Assembly (NCBI GenBank): GCA_903901975.1
Contig: CAIUTB010000096.1
Coordinates: 1 to 64,000 of the forward strand
Length of the DNA: 64,000 nt
Source: an uncultured Bacteroidales bacterium
GTDB lineage: Bacteria > Bacteroidota > Bacteroidia > Bacteroidales > Paludibacteraceae
Reading direction: 5' to 3'
Of the stretch, positions 43,205 to 51,373 are shown piece after piece; positions within the stretch are counted from its first letter, which is position 1; each line of letters opens with the position of its first letter. Below the pieces are notes generated by a model. That model ran no database searches. It saw nothing but the letters and a program-made list of their open reading frames with translations, and was not told the DNA's origin. Made by a program: the position numbers and the translations under genes.

Positions 43205-44152
43205 ATGAACGCTTTAACTAATACTGATTTCCATTTTGATGGACAAAAGAATGTGTATCACGGCAAAGTTCGTGATGTTTACACCGTAAAAAACGATTTG
43301 CTGGTAATGGTTGCCACCGACCGTATTTCTGCTTTCGACGTGGTTTTACCCAAAGGAATTCCGTATAAAGGCCAAATGCTGAATCAGATTGCAGCCAAAT
43401 TTTTGGACGCAACAGCCGATATAGTTCCAAATTGGAAACTTGCCAGTCCAGATCCAATGGTAACAGTAGGTCAACGTTGCGAAGGGTACCCAGTAGAAAT
43501 GATTGTACGTGGTTATTTATGCGGAAGTGCCTGGAGATCTTACAAGAGTGGAGTACATAAAATTTGCGGCGTCCAACTACCTGACGGCATGCACGAAAAC
43601 CAACGTTTTCCACAACCTATCATCACTCCCACTACCAAAGCAGAACTTGGTCGCCACGATGAAGACATAACCCGTGAAGAAATCCTTAGTCAGGGTTTAG
43701 TGTCGGTTGAAGAATATGAAATGTTGGAAAAATACACTATGGCTCTTTTCCTTCGGGGAACTGAAATTGCAGCCAAACGTGGTTTGATTCTGGTTGATAC
43801 CAAATATGAATTTGGTCGTCGTGATGATAAAATTTACCTGATTGACGAAATTCATACGCCGGACTCTTCCCGCTATTTTTATGCCGATAGCTATCAGGAA
43901 CTTTTCGACAAAGGTGAACCACAGAAACAACTTTCCAAAGAATTTGTTCGTGAATGGCTTATGGATAATGGTTTTCAGGGGAAAGATGGGCAACAAGTAC
44001 CTGAAATGACTCCTGAAATTGTAGCCGGAATAAGTGAGCGTTACATTGAATTATTTGAAAAAATAACAGGTGAAACTTTCGATAAGGTAGACCTAAATAA
44101 CATTGTAGACCGCATTGAAAAGAATGTGCTAGATTATTTGAAAAAAACATAA
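43205..44152 (+). CDS. purC: SAICAR synthase
   Basis: A 315-aa enzyme adding aspartate to CAIR in the purine pathway. Motifs: [89 protein letters not shown], and [33 protein letters not shown]. Length and motifs match the longer bacterial/yeast-type form. Followed by ~100 nt of spacer and the tRNA-Ser promoter. Confidence 0.97.
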   Translation: MNALTNTDFHFDGQKNVYHGKVRDVYTVKNDLLVMVATDRISAFDVVLPKGIPYKGQMLNQIAAKFLDATADIVPNWKLASPDPMVTVGQRCEGYPVEMIVRGYLCGSAWRSYKSGVHKICGVQLPDGMHENQRFPQPIITPTTKAELGRHDEDITREEILSQGLVSVEEYEMLEKYTMALFLRGTEIAAKRGLILVDTKYEFGRRDDKIYLIDEIHTPDSSRYFYADSYQELFDKGEPQKQLSKEFVREWLMDNGFQGKDGQQVPEMTPEIVAGISERYIELFEKITGETFDKVDLNNIVDRIEKNVLDYLKKT

Positions 44153-44260
44153 TTTAGCCTTGATTAATTTCCAATTAATTGATTTCTAATTGAATCTATT
44201 CTATTTACTAATTTTTGATAATTGGAAATTGAAAAATTGAAAATTAATGTTCTTCATCTG

Positions 44261-44291
44261 TTTGGTAGTTTCGCGAAAAGCACTATCTTTG
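44261..44291 (+). promoter_or_regulatory. tRNA-Ser promoter (TTTG-N19-TATCTTTG)
   Basis: TTTG 44261-44264 and TATCTTTG 44284-44291 with a 19-nt spacer, the best -33/-7 pair in the window. It predicts initiation ~20 nt before the tRNA. Confidence 0.75.
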
Positions 44292-44320
44292 CACCGCCTT
44301 ACGAAAATAAGACGATCCCT

Positions 44321-44405
44321 GGAGAGATGGCAGAGTGATCGATTGCAGCGGTCTTGAAAACCGCCGTACTGCAAGGTACCGGGGGTTTGAATCCCTCTCT
44401 CTCCG
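44321..44405 (+). tRNA. tRNA-Ser (anticodon UGA)
   Basis: Acceptor GGAGAGA/TCTCTCC, anticodon arm GCGGT-CTTGAAA-ACCGC (anticodon TGA), the long class II variable arm (CGTACTGCAAGGTACCG), T arm GGGGG-TTTGAAT-CCCTC, and discriminator G. CCA is not encoded. 85 nt. Confidence 0.96.
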
Positions 44406-44416
44406 CAATAAATACG

Positions 44417-44463
44417 AATAGAGTGCTGTATATCAATTTGATATAAAGCACTCTATTTTTTTA
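44417..44463 (+). terminator. Terminator after tRNA-Ser
   Basis: AATAGAGTGCT (44417-44427) pairs with AGCACTCTATT (44447-44457). An inner stem TATATC/GATATA extends it, and a T run to 44462 follows. Spacer to 44555 contains nothing else recognisable. Confidence 0.88.
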
Positions 44464-44555
44464 ATTTAATTTTTGGGGACTAATTATTTATCATTTGCAT
44501 CGAGAACTTGAAAATTTGTAGCTTATAATGCTATCGAACCACTACTCTAATTCCT

Positions 44556-46238
44556 TCATTTTCGTATAAACTTCTGAATTCCCTGCATTTCGTTGCTAAG
44601 TACTTTTACAAAATAAATGCCTTTTGAGAGATTAAGCTTGTCTAACTGAATGGTTTCGGTCTGAACTCCTGCATAATCTGACTTTTTCTCCATGTTATAT
44701 AACTCAACTCCTGACAGATTAAACAAAATAATATTAATTTTTCCTGCTGTTGGAACACTGAATTTGAGCGTCACATTAGCTGTGGCAGGATTTGGGGATA
44801 AAGTAAGCGACAAAACAGTATTAAGTAAAGGGTTTTCAATGGCAGTGGAAACATTTGGTGGAGTGAGGTATTGATTAAAAAAATTATAAACTGTGCTTAG
44901 CGAAGCACTGGTTTGAGGAACAGCATGGCCAGTTCCATAGTTTGTTATCAACGATGTTGGAACACCCAATCCATCCAATTTAGCCTTGAATTGAGTAATT
45001 TGATCCTGATAATACAATGCATCATTCGAATTGTAGAAAAAAATAACCGGAGCGGATGCAGCAGTTTCAGCCAAATACGCTGAACCTTGCGATTCCCATA
45101 GTGCAGTATTACTTGCCAACGTTCCCCAGGCCAATGGGCAATTTGTTGTGAGAGCTCCAATGTCACTTTCGGCAGTATTATATATTTTTGTATAATCAAA
45201 AACTCCTGAACCAAGTGCAGCAACCTGGATAGCATCGGAGGTACCAACGTACAAACCTGCATTTTCAAAATTAGTGACTGATCGATCACCTACAGCCATC
45301 GATCCTGCAGTCGAACCACGTGAAAATCCAAAGACAGCTATTTTGCCTGAAAGTCCTAATCCAGTACCCAGAGCACGCACGGTTCGCACTGCAGACTTCA
45401 CCTTTTGAGCTGCATCAGGATTTGTTTCGTACGAAGCAAATACTTTATTCGCTCCAGCAAGCGGTTTTCCATTTCCCCAGTTACAATACTTCGGATGATC
45501 TGCTATAGCCCATGCAATACCGTTAGCCGGAGCACCTTCCAGAAATGAATCATTAAAACCTGCCAGTGTATTTCCCAAATTCAAGCGTTGATCTTTATAA
45601 ATGTCGGTAAGTTTCGCCAATGTACCATCATAGTTTGGGTAGCTGTTGCTGTATGAAAAGGATAAAACCACTGGCAGAGAAACTGAAGCGTTGGCCGGAT
45701 AAATAATGTCCATGTGCAATGAATCACCCACTGTGTAATGCGTATCTACATTATAGACCGTTGGATCGTCTTTAAAATAAGATATGTCGCGTGCAATCCT
45801 ATAGCCTTCGAACAGAATATAGGATTTATATTTAGAACAAGTAGTGATCCCACAAAATGAACCTATGTTTAAGGCAGAATTAATGGAAATAATGTCCGCA
45901 TTAATGGTTGGAGTAACTGCTTTTGAATTGTTAGCGTAATTAAGTTCAATAACCCGATAACCTTTCGAAAGCAACCAAGCTACATCCGTGGCATTGCTGT
46001 TTTGTCCTATTTTTTTTAAGCCCAGATTTTCAAGATAAACAACAGTCAGATAACCGCCGCTAAAATCCTTGACTGGTGTCGAAGAGTCGGTTGTTGTGTA
46101 AACGATGTTTCCTCCTGTCACAGAACTAGACCAGTTGCCAGTTGCAGCAGTAGAAGTAAGGGAAAAGATAAACAGAAGTAATCCTGATATAATGAATCGC
46201 CAGGCTGAATCAAATGCTTTTTTTAATACATACTTCAT
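44556..46238 (-). CDS. Secreted alpha/beta hydrolase with T9SS sorting tail
   Basis: A 560-aa protein with a signal peptide (about 1-31). The body is an alpha/beta hydrolase: nucleophile elbow GFSRGS (Ser306) and a late GTGHAVPQ that supplies the likely catalytic His. The segment LHMDIIYPANASVSLPVVLSFSYSNSYP resembles esterase/BD-FAE-like enzymes. Residues about 478-560 form a T9SS type A sorting domain (LSLTLSPNPATANVTLKFSVPTAGK...GIYFVKVLSNEMQGIQKFIRK). It is therefore exported and surface-bound or released. A polysaccharide or ester substrate is plausible but not shown. The terminal KFIRK is the usual sorting end. Confidence 0.88.
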   Translation of the reverse strand: MKYVLKKAFDSAWRFIISGLLLFIFSLTSTAATGNWSSSVTGGNIVYTTTDSSTPVKDFSGGYLTVVYLENLGLKKIGQNSNATDVAWLLSKGYRVIELNYANNSKAVTPTINADIISINSALNIGSFCGITTCSKYKSYILFEGYRIARDISYFKDDPTVYNVDTHYTVGDSLHMDIIYPANASVSLPVVLSFSYSNSYPNYDGTLAKLTDIYKDQRLNLGNTLAGFNDSFLEGAPANGIAWAIADHPKYCNWGNGKPLAGANKVFASYETNPDAAQKVKSAVRTVRALGTGLGLSGKIAVFGFSRGSTAGSMAVGDRSVTNFENAGLYVGTSDAIQVAALGSGVFDYTKIYNTAESDIGALTTNCPLAWGTLASNTALWESQGSAYLAETAASAPVIFFYNSNDALYYQDQITQFKAKLDGLGVPTSLITNYGTGHAVPQTSASLSTVYNFFNQYLTPPNVSTAIENPLLNTVLSLTLSPNPATANVTLKFSVPTAGKINIILFNLSGVELYNMEKKSDYAGVQTETIQLDKLNLSKGIYFVKVLSNEMQGIQKFIRK

Positions 46239-46444
46239 AATAAAATACTTATTTTCAATGTATCATGACGTGAATTTCAGGCTATCGTACTCGAATTCAT
46301 GCTCATTTTTGTTCTTAATCTTTATCAGCTATTTATTTTATTCATAAAATCCATTTTACTTTACAAACGCTAAACCTTTAGCGCTCAATCTATTGTTGGA
46401 GACTTCCTGCTAAGCAATAAGTATGCAGCAAAAAGGAATATAGG

Positions 46445-46650
46445 CTAAAAAAGCATTATCTTCTGTTCAGAAATCAGGTTTGATAAAGACAGCTTGCAAA
46501 TGTAGATTCCCGGGGAAAGTTGATTGACTCGCAGTAATGTAACCCTATGATATACTGCTATTTGCTTGCCGGACTGTAGGGTTTTAGTTTTCTGACAAGC
46601 CGGAATAAACAAGCTGATATCAACGTTTGCTATATTCCAAGCGAATAACT
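46445..46650 (-). pseudogene. Relic of a T9SS C-terminal sorting tail
   Basis: On the minus strand about 66 codons read as a sorting tail: VDISLFIPACQ, HRVTLLRVNQLSPGIYICKL, and a final SEQKIMLF then TAG (46447-46445). There is no start codon, and an in-frame TAG lies just upstream. It is therefore the 3' remnant of a lost secreted-protein gene. The surrounding 46239-46444 and 46651-46690 hold nothing else recognisable. Confidence 0.7.
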
Positions 46651-46689
46651 AAGGAACTGAAAGCATGAATAATACACTATGATTATATA

Positions 46690-46727
46690 TAAAAATGCCA
46701 CACCTTACTATTGGTGTGGCAAAAAAA
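46690..46727 (-). terminator. Terminator of the 46771 lipoprotein operon
   Basis: GCCACACC (46697-46704) and GGTGTGGC (46713-46720) form an 8-bp stem with an 8-nt loop. A T-rich stretch follows on the minus strand and a run of A/T on the plus strand, so it may work in both directions. Confidence 0.8.
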
Positions 46728-46770
46728 GGTGAAGCAAATTTATTGATGCATTTAATCAACAAAACTATCT

Positions 46771-47382
46771 TTATTTTTTAGATACTGAATGCATAGTAAG
46801 AGGGTCAAAACCTATTCCACTAAAGGCAACCAGACCATAAATTGTTTCACCTTTTTTTACGGTAAGGTTTATGATATCATTGTCTTTCAATTCTTTATAA
46901 AACAGATTATTAGCATTATTAGCAGCCAACATATTCCCGGCAGCCAACAAAGGTCCTAGTGCATATCCAATTGGAAAAACTGTTCCATTTAAATTTAGTT
47001 GAAAACTGGTAAATAGCAAGTACGGTAAATAGGAAGCAACTGTTTGATTTACCAACTTCCTTACTAAAAATGGCTCTTCGGGATATACCTGAGAGTTTCC
47101 GACAAAGAATCCAACATCTTGAGTAATTGTAATACTACTATCGGTATTATTGGTAATTTTAACTGCAATAATCTTTATTCCACGCTTTTGTTCCTTTTTT
47201 GACAATTTTTCGTTCCCTCTGTCATGCAACACGTTGTATCTGTATGAAAAATCTATTCCTTTTTCAGATAAATTATTTGTGTAAGGTAGTCTGGAAGGAT
47301 TTATAGGATAGTAATATGAAGCACAACTAGTCAGAACTATAGTAATAGTCAAAATCAAGGACTTGTTAATATGTTTTTTCAT
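46771..47382 (-). CDS. Predicted lipoprotein of unknown function
   Basis: A 203-aa protein with the lipoprotein signal MKKHINKSLILTITIVLTSC (Cys20). The mature part has a beta-rich section (GIKIIAVKITNNTDSSITITQDVGFFVGN). A hydrophobic middle follows (YLPYLLFTSFQL...FPIGYALGPLLAAGNMLAANNANNLF), ending in GETIYGLVAFSGIGFDPLTM. No family is recognised. It follows the M48 protease gene by 25 nt on the same strand, so it may be its partner in an envelope operon. Confidence 0.72.
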   Translation of the reverse strand: MKKHINKSLILTITIVLTSCASYYYPINPSRLPYTNNLSEKGIDFSYRYNVLHDRGNEKLSKKEQKRGIKIIAVKITNNTDSSITITQDVGFFVGNSQVYPEEPFLVRKLVNQTVASYLPYLLFTSFQLNLNGTVFPIGYALGPLLAAGNMLAANNANNLFYKELKDNDIINLTVKKGETIYGLVAFSGIGFDPLTMHSVSKK

Positions 47383-47407
47383 AAATTGTTTATTGATTTT
47401 AATTAAA

Positions 47408-48283
47408 TTATTCTACTTCCGCTTTTGGAAAAAACCGCGAATGGTCATCCGTTTTTACTTCCGGGGCTTTTTGCTTTTCGACCTGTACTTTTATAGTTGG
47501 AATTTCATTTCGGAATCGGTTTAGCCTTTTTGTGAGGTCAGGATGCGAGGAAGATTTTTCTGAAAACCATTTCCAAAAACTACTTTCGTTCTGAATCTGA
47601 GACAGATATTCATCCAGGTTCACATTTTTGTAAATTGATTTTCCTGAAGCGAGCAGCAACAATCCATTTTTCAATCCAGCAGGACAAAGCGCATAACCAA
47701 TGTTATCACAGGTATTTTCGCAGGCTCTTGAATAAGCTAAACCTAAAAATGGAATAATATACGATGGAAATAATAACAGATTCTTAAACATGTGTTTGCG
47801 TTTAATATGGCCTAATTCATGTCCGATAATAAACCAAAGAATATTTTTATCTTTTTCCAATGCAGTTTCCACAATTTCGGAGTAAAGTACAATATAATTA
47901 TGTCCTAAAAACCTTGATGCAAAAGCATTTAACACTCCACCAGACTGCATAATATATACACTTGGCACATATTTCAATCCCAGCAGTTCAGATTGTCTTA
48001 GCACATTTTCATAAATTTCCGGAAACTGTTTATTGCTGAGTTTAATAGCATTTCCTTTTAAATGTCCGATTAGCAATCCAAAACGAAAAAACAGATAAAC
48101 ACAAAAAAGTATCACATAAATGTAAATCAGATACACCGATGAGGCCAATTGTGGATTTTCAATATCAAATGAGGCCATAATACCCCATACAATTAAAAAA
48201 TACAATCCGGCACTGAAAATTAATCTTAAAACGAAATACACATTTTCTTTCTTGCTAATCTCAAATTCGAATCTAGATTCCAT
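47408..48283 (-). CDS. M48 family membrane zinc metalloprotease
   Basis: A 291-aa protein with two N-terminal transmembrane helices (about 18-39, 50-72). The zinc motif HELGH (His155, Glu156, His159) lies in FIIGHELGHIKRKH, and the third ligand is probably the Glu in SRACENTCDNIG. The domain resembles HtpX-like proteases that degrade damaged membrane proteins. The long C-terminal tail ends in a charged Lys/Glu stretch. It heads a two-gene unit with the lipoprotein at 46771. Confidence 0.9.
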   Translation of the reverse strand: MESRFEFEISKKENVYFVLRLIFSAGLYFLIVWGIMASFDIENPQLASSVYLIYIYVILFCVYLFFRFGLLIGHLKGNAIKLSNKQFPEIYENVLRQSELLGLKYVPSVYIMQSGGVLNAFASRFLGHNYIVLYSEIVETALEKDKNILWFIIGHELGHIKRKHMFKNLLLFPSYIIPFLGLAYSRACENTCDNIGYALCPAGLKNGLLLLASGKSIYKNVNLDEYLSQIQNESSFWKWFSEKSSSHPDLTKRLNRFRNEIPTIKVQVEKQKAPEVKTDDHSRFFPKAEVE

Positions 48284-48421
48284 AATACAAATAAATGAAT
48301 TTTATTGGTTGAACATAATTTTAGATATGCAAATTTATGAAAGAAACTTAACATATACAAGGAATTTTCAAATTGTTTATAAATTTCTTATATTTATCCA
48401 AATATTTAAGCCGAATATCGA

Positions 48422-49825
48422 TTACAAAACAAACTCCTGCCCTGCTTCGGGAATTGATATATTATGGAAACCTGAATTTTCAAGCTCTTTCTGATAAAAT
48501 TGCTGAACTTCAAACTCGCCATGTACAAGAAAAGTTTTCTTTATTTTCGAAGTATCCTGACACAGAAGGAAAGATTTCATTTCGTTATAGTCGCCGTGTC
48601 CTGAAAAAGCTTCAATTTTAGCTATATGAGCATTTACTTCGTGTATTTCACCCAGAATAGAAATAAAGCGTAAACCGGGTTCTTGAAGACGAGCACCAAG
48701 CGATGTAGGTGAGCAATAGCCAACCATCAAAATAGTATTTCGCCAATTAGAAATATTATTGGCTATATGATGCTTTACCCGCCCGGCTTCGGCCATTCCG
48801 GATGAAGAAATAATAATACAAGGATTTTGGTGGTCGTTCAGGGCTTTCGATTCATCCACATTTTTGATATAATGCAGCGAATTGAAACCAAAAGGATCAT
48901 CATCATATTTCAAAACCGCTTTCACATCATCATTCATACACTCAGCATGTAAACGGAAAATTTCAGTCGCATTGACCGAAAGTGGACTGTCAACAAACAC
49001 ATCAATTTTTGGAAGTAATCCTTTATTATACAAATCGTTGAGAACAAAAACTATCTCTTGTGTCCGACCAATCGAGAAGGAAGGAATAATCAGCTTCCCT
49101 TTTTTATCCACACAGGTTTCAATTACAATCTTCAATAAATCAGCCTCGCTTTCTTTTTCTTCGGGATGCAAGCGGTTACCGTATGTTGATTCTGTAATCA
49201 GATAATCGCAGGGTGGAAAAGCAGTTGGAGGATGTATGATGCGGTTATGAGGTCGACCGATATCGCCGGTAAAAGCCAAATGCACTTTATCTCCATTTTC
49301 TATGAGTTCCAGATTCACTACTGCACTTCCCAACATGTGACCCGAGTTTGTGAATTTCACGTTTATCTTATCATTTATCTGAAAACGACGGTTGTATGCT
49401 ACACCGATAAAAAGCTCCATACATTTCTGACAATCCTGTTCACTATAAATAGGTTCTACAGGTTTTAATCCTTGCTTATCTCTTTTCTTATTAAACCATT
49501 TATTATCAAGTTCCTGAATATGTCCGCTATCGGCCAACATAATAGAACATAGGTCACGGGTGGCATTGGTACAGACTACCGACCCACGAAAACCAAGATT
49601 ATATAAATAGGGTATCAGACCCGAATGATCGATATGTGCGTGACTTAAAATGATATAGTCAATCGTTTCGGGTTCAAACATCAGGTTTCGGTTCATGGAG
49701 TCAGTTTCCAATCCTTTTCCCTGAAACATACCGCAATCGAGCAAAATCTTTTTTCCTTCGTTTGTCGTAATTAGATGTTTGCTGCCTGTAACCTCGCGTG
49801 CTGCGCCAATAAATTTGATTTTCAT
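48422..49825 (-). CDS. MBL/beta-CASP RNase-like protein (CPSF/YSH1-related)
   Basis: A 467-aa protein with an MBL domain (KFIGAAREVTGSKHLI, LSHAHIDHSGLIPYL, SGHMLGSAVVNLEL, FTGDIG). A beta-CASP insert follows (STYGNRLHP, PSFSIGRTQEIVFVLNDL, IISSSGMAEAGRVKHH), then a terminal RMMBL region (INAHIAKIEAFSGHGDY-like; FLVHGEFEVQQFYQKEL). All metal ligands of a zinc RNase are present. Bacterial relatives are exo- or endoribonucleases. Single gene, divergent from the AAA ATPase. Confidence 0.92.
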   Translation of the reverse strand: MKIKFIGAAREVTGSKHLITTNEGKKILLDCGMFQGKGLETDSMNRNLMFEPETIDYIILSHAHIDHSGLIPYLYNLGFRGSVVCTNATRDLCSIMLADSGHIQELDNKWFNKKRDKQGLKPVEPIYSEQDCQKCMELFIGVAYNRRFQINDKINVKFTNSGHMLGSAVVNLELIENGDKVHLAFTGDIGRPHNRIIHPPTAFPPCDYLITESTYGNRLHPEEKESEADLLKIVIETCVDKKGKLIIPSFSIGRTQEIVFVLNDLYNKGLLPKIDVFVDSPLSVNATEIFRLHAECMNDDVKAVLKYDDDPFGFNSLHYIKNVDESKALNDHQNPCIIISSSGMAEAGRVKHHIANNISNWRNTILMVGYCSPTSLGARLQEPGLRFISILGEIHEVNAHIAKIEAFSGHGDYNEMKSFLLCQDTSKIKKTFLVHGEFEVQQFYQKELENSGFHNISIPEAGQEFVL

Positions 49826-50041
49826 GGTTTGAATATTTTTATTGTTTTTTCACACCTCAAAACTACATATTCTTTCTCACAAATCCTATTTTGCAGTTAA
49901 ATTATTCAAATAGAGGTTCAGATTTGTTTTTTTAATAAATAATAGTGTATTCTCCGTGATTTTTTCAATTTCAAAAACACCCGTTTCAAGCTGTTTTATA
50001 AGTCTTTGTGTGATATTTATGCTAATTTTGCCATCTCCGCA

Positions 50042-50071
50042 TTGCAAAATGGAAATATTGTACTAATTTTG
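50042..50071 (+). promoter_or_regulatory. Promoter of the AAA ATPase gene
   Basis: TTG (50042-50044) and TAATTTTG (50064-50071) 19 nt apart lie 18 nt before ATG 50090. This argues that translation starts there and not at the upstream GTG 50006. A second TAATTTTG is at about 50023. Confidence 0.6.
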
Positions 50072-50089
50072 TATGCTCAAAAATCAATT

Positions 50090-51268
50090 ATGGAGGCGTT
50101 TTTTACGACACATAAATACTTGGTTGAACACGTTCAATCGCCTGTCAGGCGGGTTTTAATGGACGAAATCGACTGGACGCACCGCCTGATAGGAATAAAA
50201 GGCAGTCGCGGAGTTGGAAAAACTACATTTTTACTTCAATATGCCAAAGATCATTTCGGCACCGATCGAAGCTGTCTGTATGTAAACTTCAACAGCTTTT
50301 ACTTCACCGAACATACCTTAGTTGAATTTGCAGGTGAATTTTGTGCAGCCGGTGGAAAAACTCTTTTACTTGATCAAATTTTTAAATACGAAAACTGGTC
50401 AAAAGAGTTGAGAGAGACCTACGATCTTTATCCCGAGCTTCATATCGTGTTTTCCGGTTCGTCGGTCATGCGCCTTATTGAAGGTAATACCGATATTCAG
50501 GATATTGTTGCTTCCTATAATTTGCGGGGCTTTTCGTTCAGGGAATTTTTAAATTTACAAGCGGGTACCGATCTTCGATTCTACAGCCTGGATGAAATTA
50601 TCCAGAACCACACACAGATAGCAACGGAAATCTGTACTAAAGTTCATCCATTGGAGTATTTTCAGGATTATTTACATCATGGCTTTTATCCTTTTTTTCT
50701 GGAAGATCGAAATTTCTCCGAAAATTTGCTTAAAACTATGAATATGATGCTGGAAGTGGATATTTTGCTGATTAAACAAATTGAGTTAAAATATCTGTCA
50801 AAAATAAGGAAACTGCTTTATCTGATTATGAATGCTGCTCCCGGAGCACCCAACGTGAGCCAGATGAGTAAAGAAATAGAGACTTCGCGTGCAACCATCA
50901 TGAACTACATTAAGTATCTGAAAGATGCCCGTTTATTGAATATGCTCTACCTGGAAGGTGATGAATATCCAAAAAAACCGAATCAGGTTTATGTACAAAA
51001 TACTAATTTGATGCATGCAGTTAATCCCGGCAACGTGGATAAGTCTGCTGAACACAAAACATTCTTTTACAACGCCTTACATGCTCGACATAAGGTAAAT
51101 ATGTGCAAATATCAAATGGATTTCAGCATTGATCAGAAATACCATTTCAAATGCGAAAACAGACCGGATTCCGGAAAACATTATAGCAAAGCATATTATG
51201 CAGCTGATGACATTGAGGTAGGGAATAAAAATGAAATACCCTTGTGGTTGTTTGGATTTCTATACTAA
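50090..51268 (+). CDS. AAA_14-type ATP-binding protein
   Basis: A 392-aa protein from ATG 50090. The N-terminal P-loop domain has Walker A GIKGSRGVGKTTFLLQYA and sensor-like HIVFSGSSVMRLIEG. The C-terminal half is a DUF4143-like winged helix (NVSQMSKEIETSRATIMNYIKYLKDARLLNML). The Walker B region reads LLLDQIFKYENW (Asp95-Gln96), where relatives normally have Asp-Glu. The catalytic Glu therefore appears replaced. The family is widespread in Bacteroidota with no settled function. Monocistronic. Confidence 0.85.
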   Translation: MEAFFTTHKYLVEHVQSPVRRVLMDEIDWTHRLIGIKGSRGVGKTTFLLQYAKDHFGTDRSCLYVNFNSFYFTEHTLVEFAGEFCAAGGKTLLLDQIFKYENWSKELRETYDLYPELHIVFSGSSVMRLIEGNTDIQDIVASYNLRGFSFREFLNLQAGTDLRFYSLDEIIQNHTQIATEICTKVHPLEYFQDYLHHGFYPFFLEDRNFSENLLKTMNMMLEVDILLIKQIELKYLSKIRKLLYLIMNAAPGAPNVSQMSKEIETSRATIMNYIKYLKDARLLNMLYLEGDEYPKKPNQVYVQNTNLMHAVNPGNVDKSAEHKTFFYNALHARHKVNMCKYQMDFSIDQKYHFKCENRPDSGKHYSKAYYAADDIEVGNKNEIPLWLFGFLY

Positions 51269-51373
51269 AAGCGGTAAACGGTAATCAGTAAACAGGAAGA
51301 AAAAAGATAAATAAGCGCCGAAAGGCAAATAAAATAAAACAAAAAAATAAACATTAATAAAATTACTAACAAA

